DNA of 64,000 bases. It comes from Bacteroidaceae bacterium (GTDB taxonomy: Bacteria; Bacteroidota; Bacteroidia; Bacteroidales; Bacteroidaceae). Positions 62,398 through 64,000 of this stretch are shown piece after piece. Where the stretch lies: contig JAKSIO010000007.1 of assembly GCA_024398785.1 (NCBI GenBank), positions 17,999 through 81,998 on the forward strand. Reading direction: 5' to 3'. A program made the position numbers and the translations under genes. The notes under the pieces are model-generated. The model worked only from the letters and a program-made list of their open reading frames with translations. It was not told where the DNA came from and did no database searches. The stretch's first letter is position 1. Each line of letters starts with the position of its first letter.

Positions 62398-64000
62398 ATG
62401 AACGAATATTTTTCATCATTTGGAAAGTCGTGGCTGCTGTTATTGCTTGCCATGCTGTTTGTACCTTGCCATAAGTTGCTGGCAGCAGGTTATGTTGCTA
62501 CAGACTACCTGAACGACAACAGTCACACCTACATTGAAAAAATCCCGACATTAACAGATCCGAGCATGTGTATCCATATTTTCCAGAGAGACCCTGAAAA
62601 CGGAAAAAAATGTGTCACATGGGGTGGATATGAAGATCAAAACAAAAACATATTGCCTACGATATACATTGACGGTGAATTATTTGCACAACCTGGATGG
62701 GAATTGTGCTGGCTGAATAATAGCCCAAACAATGATGTTGACACTTGGTGGGATGAAAAGAATAGTAATGCAAAAATCTACACTAAGGAAATCAACGGCG
62801 TAAAGTGGACACTCCGCTTCTATAATCCAAGAAAGATGCACGATTGCTACTACGTCTATATGTATTTCTGTCCGTCAGAGATAGAAGGCGGTTCAAAACA
62901 TACAATTTCCGTAAAAGGTCGTTTGACGGAATATGTCGGTGAGAATACACCATCAACAACCAACTATTTGGATGTTGAGCGCGACTTTGTGTTTGATGCG
63001 CCAAAGTTTATAACATCCAATCCTGTGGTTTCCAAGGAGGAAGGTGATGCAGATAATCTGTCCGTCTTTGCTAATTTGGCGGCAGGTGCTGAAAAGCACA
63101 CATATTTCGGTGTCTATGTCAATGACGGAACTGTTAATGGCTTCGTGCCTTATAACCAGCTTGACGGCAAGCAGGAATTGCCATACGCCACAACTTTCTC
63201 TAGCATCAAATATACCATACCGGAAGAATACAAGGATAAAGCCTTGCGTGTTCAGATGCATAGGGATTTTTCCGGATTGTTAGGAGACAAAGAACGTGTC
63301 TGCCATTACTATGATTACCATGACTGGCTCTATTCAAATATAAATACGGTCCATCATGACGCAACAGAACCGGAATATGAAACTGTAGGAAATATAGAGT
63401 ATTGGGAAAACAAGGAGACAGGCAAATACTATTCTGATGCCACTTGCACTCAGGAACTCAGTCCGGCACAAGTATTTACATACAAAAAACTAATCTCCAC
63501 TCCTGTTACAGCCAACAAGGGCTTTACGCTCGTGGAGGATGCAGCATACGGTGGCGTACAATTCAACTGGGCAGCAGAGACAACTTACAAGACAACATCT
63601 GTTCAATACTCTGAAACAGGCACCCGTTCCGTTGAGTTTACGGTATATGGCACAGATGTCGATAACGCACGCGTGAAGTGGAATAAGAATAGTGGAGCTT
63701 ACCAATATGGTAAATTTACCATTACAGTGTATGTAAACGGTACGAAGGTATATTCTATAAATCAAGAGGATGATAAATCCTTAAGCGGCTTCTTTGCCGT
63801 GCCTTTGCAAGGGTTGAAGAAGGGTGATGTGGTTAAGTTTGAAGTCCAAAAACCTAAGACCTCAGGTTGGGTTGGCAACGTTACCATAGCCGCCTGTCTG
63901 GAATACACCAGCAGCGACGGTGGTGAAAGAGAAAAGGAATTAATACATCATTATGTGGTAGAACCAACATATGAAACTGTAGGAAATATAGAGTATTGGG
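62398..64000 (+). CDS. Repeat-rich secreted surface protein B, 3' end outside window
   Basis: Open frame from the ATG at 62398 to the window edge, more than 530 codons without a stop, encoding a paralog of the preceding protein. The signal peptide is almost identical (SFGKSWLLLLLAMLFVPCHKLLAAGY). The head domain has the shared blocks VDTWWDEKNSNAKIYT and CPSEIEGGSKHTISVKGRLTEY. Its first repeat starts near 63353 (HHDATEPEYETVGNIEYWENKETGKYY) and ends CLEYTSSDGG near 63924; a second repeat has just begun when the window ends. 144 bases separate it from the first paralog; I see no TAnnTTTG element or terminator there, so the two may share a transcript. Confidence 0.8.
   Translation, partial: MNEYFSSFGKSWLLLLLAMLFVPCHKLLAAGYVATDYLNDNSHTYIEKIPTLTDPSMCIHIFQRDPENGKKCVTWGGYEDQNKNILPTIYIDGELFAQPGWELCWLNNSPNNDVDTWWDEKNSNAKIYTKEINGVKWTLRFYNPRKMHDCYYVYMYFCPSEIEGGSKHTISVKGRLTEYVGENTPSTTNYLDVERDFVFDAPKFITSNPVVSKEEGDADNLSVFANLAAGAEKHTYFGVYVNDGTVNGFVPYNQLDGKQELPYATTFSSIKYTIPEEYKDKALRVQMHRDFSGLLGDKERVCHYYDYHDWLYSNINTVHHDATEPEYETVGNIEYWENKETGKYYSDATCTQELSPAQVFTYKKLISTPVTANKGFTLVEDAAYGGVQFNWAAETTYKTTSVQYSETGTRSVEFTVYGTDVDNARVKWNKNSGAYQYGKFTITVYVNGTKVYSINQEDDKSLSGFFAVPLQGLKKGDVVKFEVQKPKTSGWVGNVTIAACLEYTSSDGGEREKELIHHYVVEPTYETVGNIEYW

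Overview
The window reads as a chromosomal segment of a Bacteroidales bacterium, most like the Prevotellaceae/Bacteroidaceae; I cannot fix the genus from sequence alone. The reasons are fimbrillin-type lipoproteins, a type IX secretion plug-like protein, a TamB-type protein, a six-gene Na+-NQR operon, a short ProS, a TrpB2-type TrpB, a TonB-dependent receptor, and repeated TAnnTTTG elements at the -7 position typical of Bacteroidota promoters. Genes are densely packed, mostly in tight same-strand runs. No gap exceeds 300 bases; the largest, 13738-14021 and 29136-29426, hold divergent promoters and leaders. I see no rRNA, tRNA, CRISPR array, insertion sequence, integrase or phage gene.

Layout. 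1-6585: three fimbrillin-family lipoprotein genes, the first cut by the window edge, the last a 1370-residue modular adhesin. 6681-9454: proS and a T9SS plug-like gene, convergent with tamB (9457-13737 and probably extending upstream). 14022-19943: nqrABCDEF, where NqrC carries an N-terminal rubredoxin-like domain. 20017-22180: a Na/Pi cotransporter-family protein and a DUF486 membrane protein. 22191-29304 (minus): a Trp-rich leader peptide with attenuator, then trpB, purL and a TonB-dependent receptor. 29427-32197: a cysteine synthase-family gene, a PfkB sugar kinase and an ABC ATPase. 32205-36573 (minus): pyrB, pyrI, an outer-membrane barrel, glyA and a one-domain homocysteine methyltransferase. 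36690-42241: a class A penicillin-binding protein, kdsB, a YhcH-family gene and glgB. 42242-44219 (minus): a TonB C-terminal domain protein and rlmD. 44362-48013: ppdK and an MscS-type channel. 48113-58583: one long plus-strand run with an exported acetolactate decarboxylase, a tripartite RND pump, two unrecognised small proteins and a single-chain ABC amino-acid-type transporter. 58654 to the end: two tandem paralogous repeat-rich surface proteins, the second cut by the window edge.

How the genes work together. The core is housekeeping: sodium-motive respiration (Nqr), pyrimidine and purine synthesis (pyrBI, purL), tryptophan, cysteine, one-carbon and methionine-related metabolism, cell wall and LPS (PBP, kdsB), glycogen (glgB) and pyruvate/PEP interconversion (ppdK). 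Both ends are surface-protein loci.

The observations most worth following are the four-Trp leader peptide and mutually exclusive hairpins ahead of trpB-purL-TonB receptor; the rubredoxin-like domain fused to NqrC; the ABC transporter chain whose binding-protein lobes appear in swapped order and which carries an extra C-terminal domain; the missing canonical start codon before the tamB membrane anchor; and the mosaic DNA identity between the two terminal surface-protein genes.
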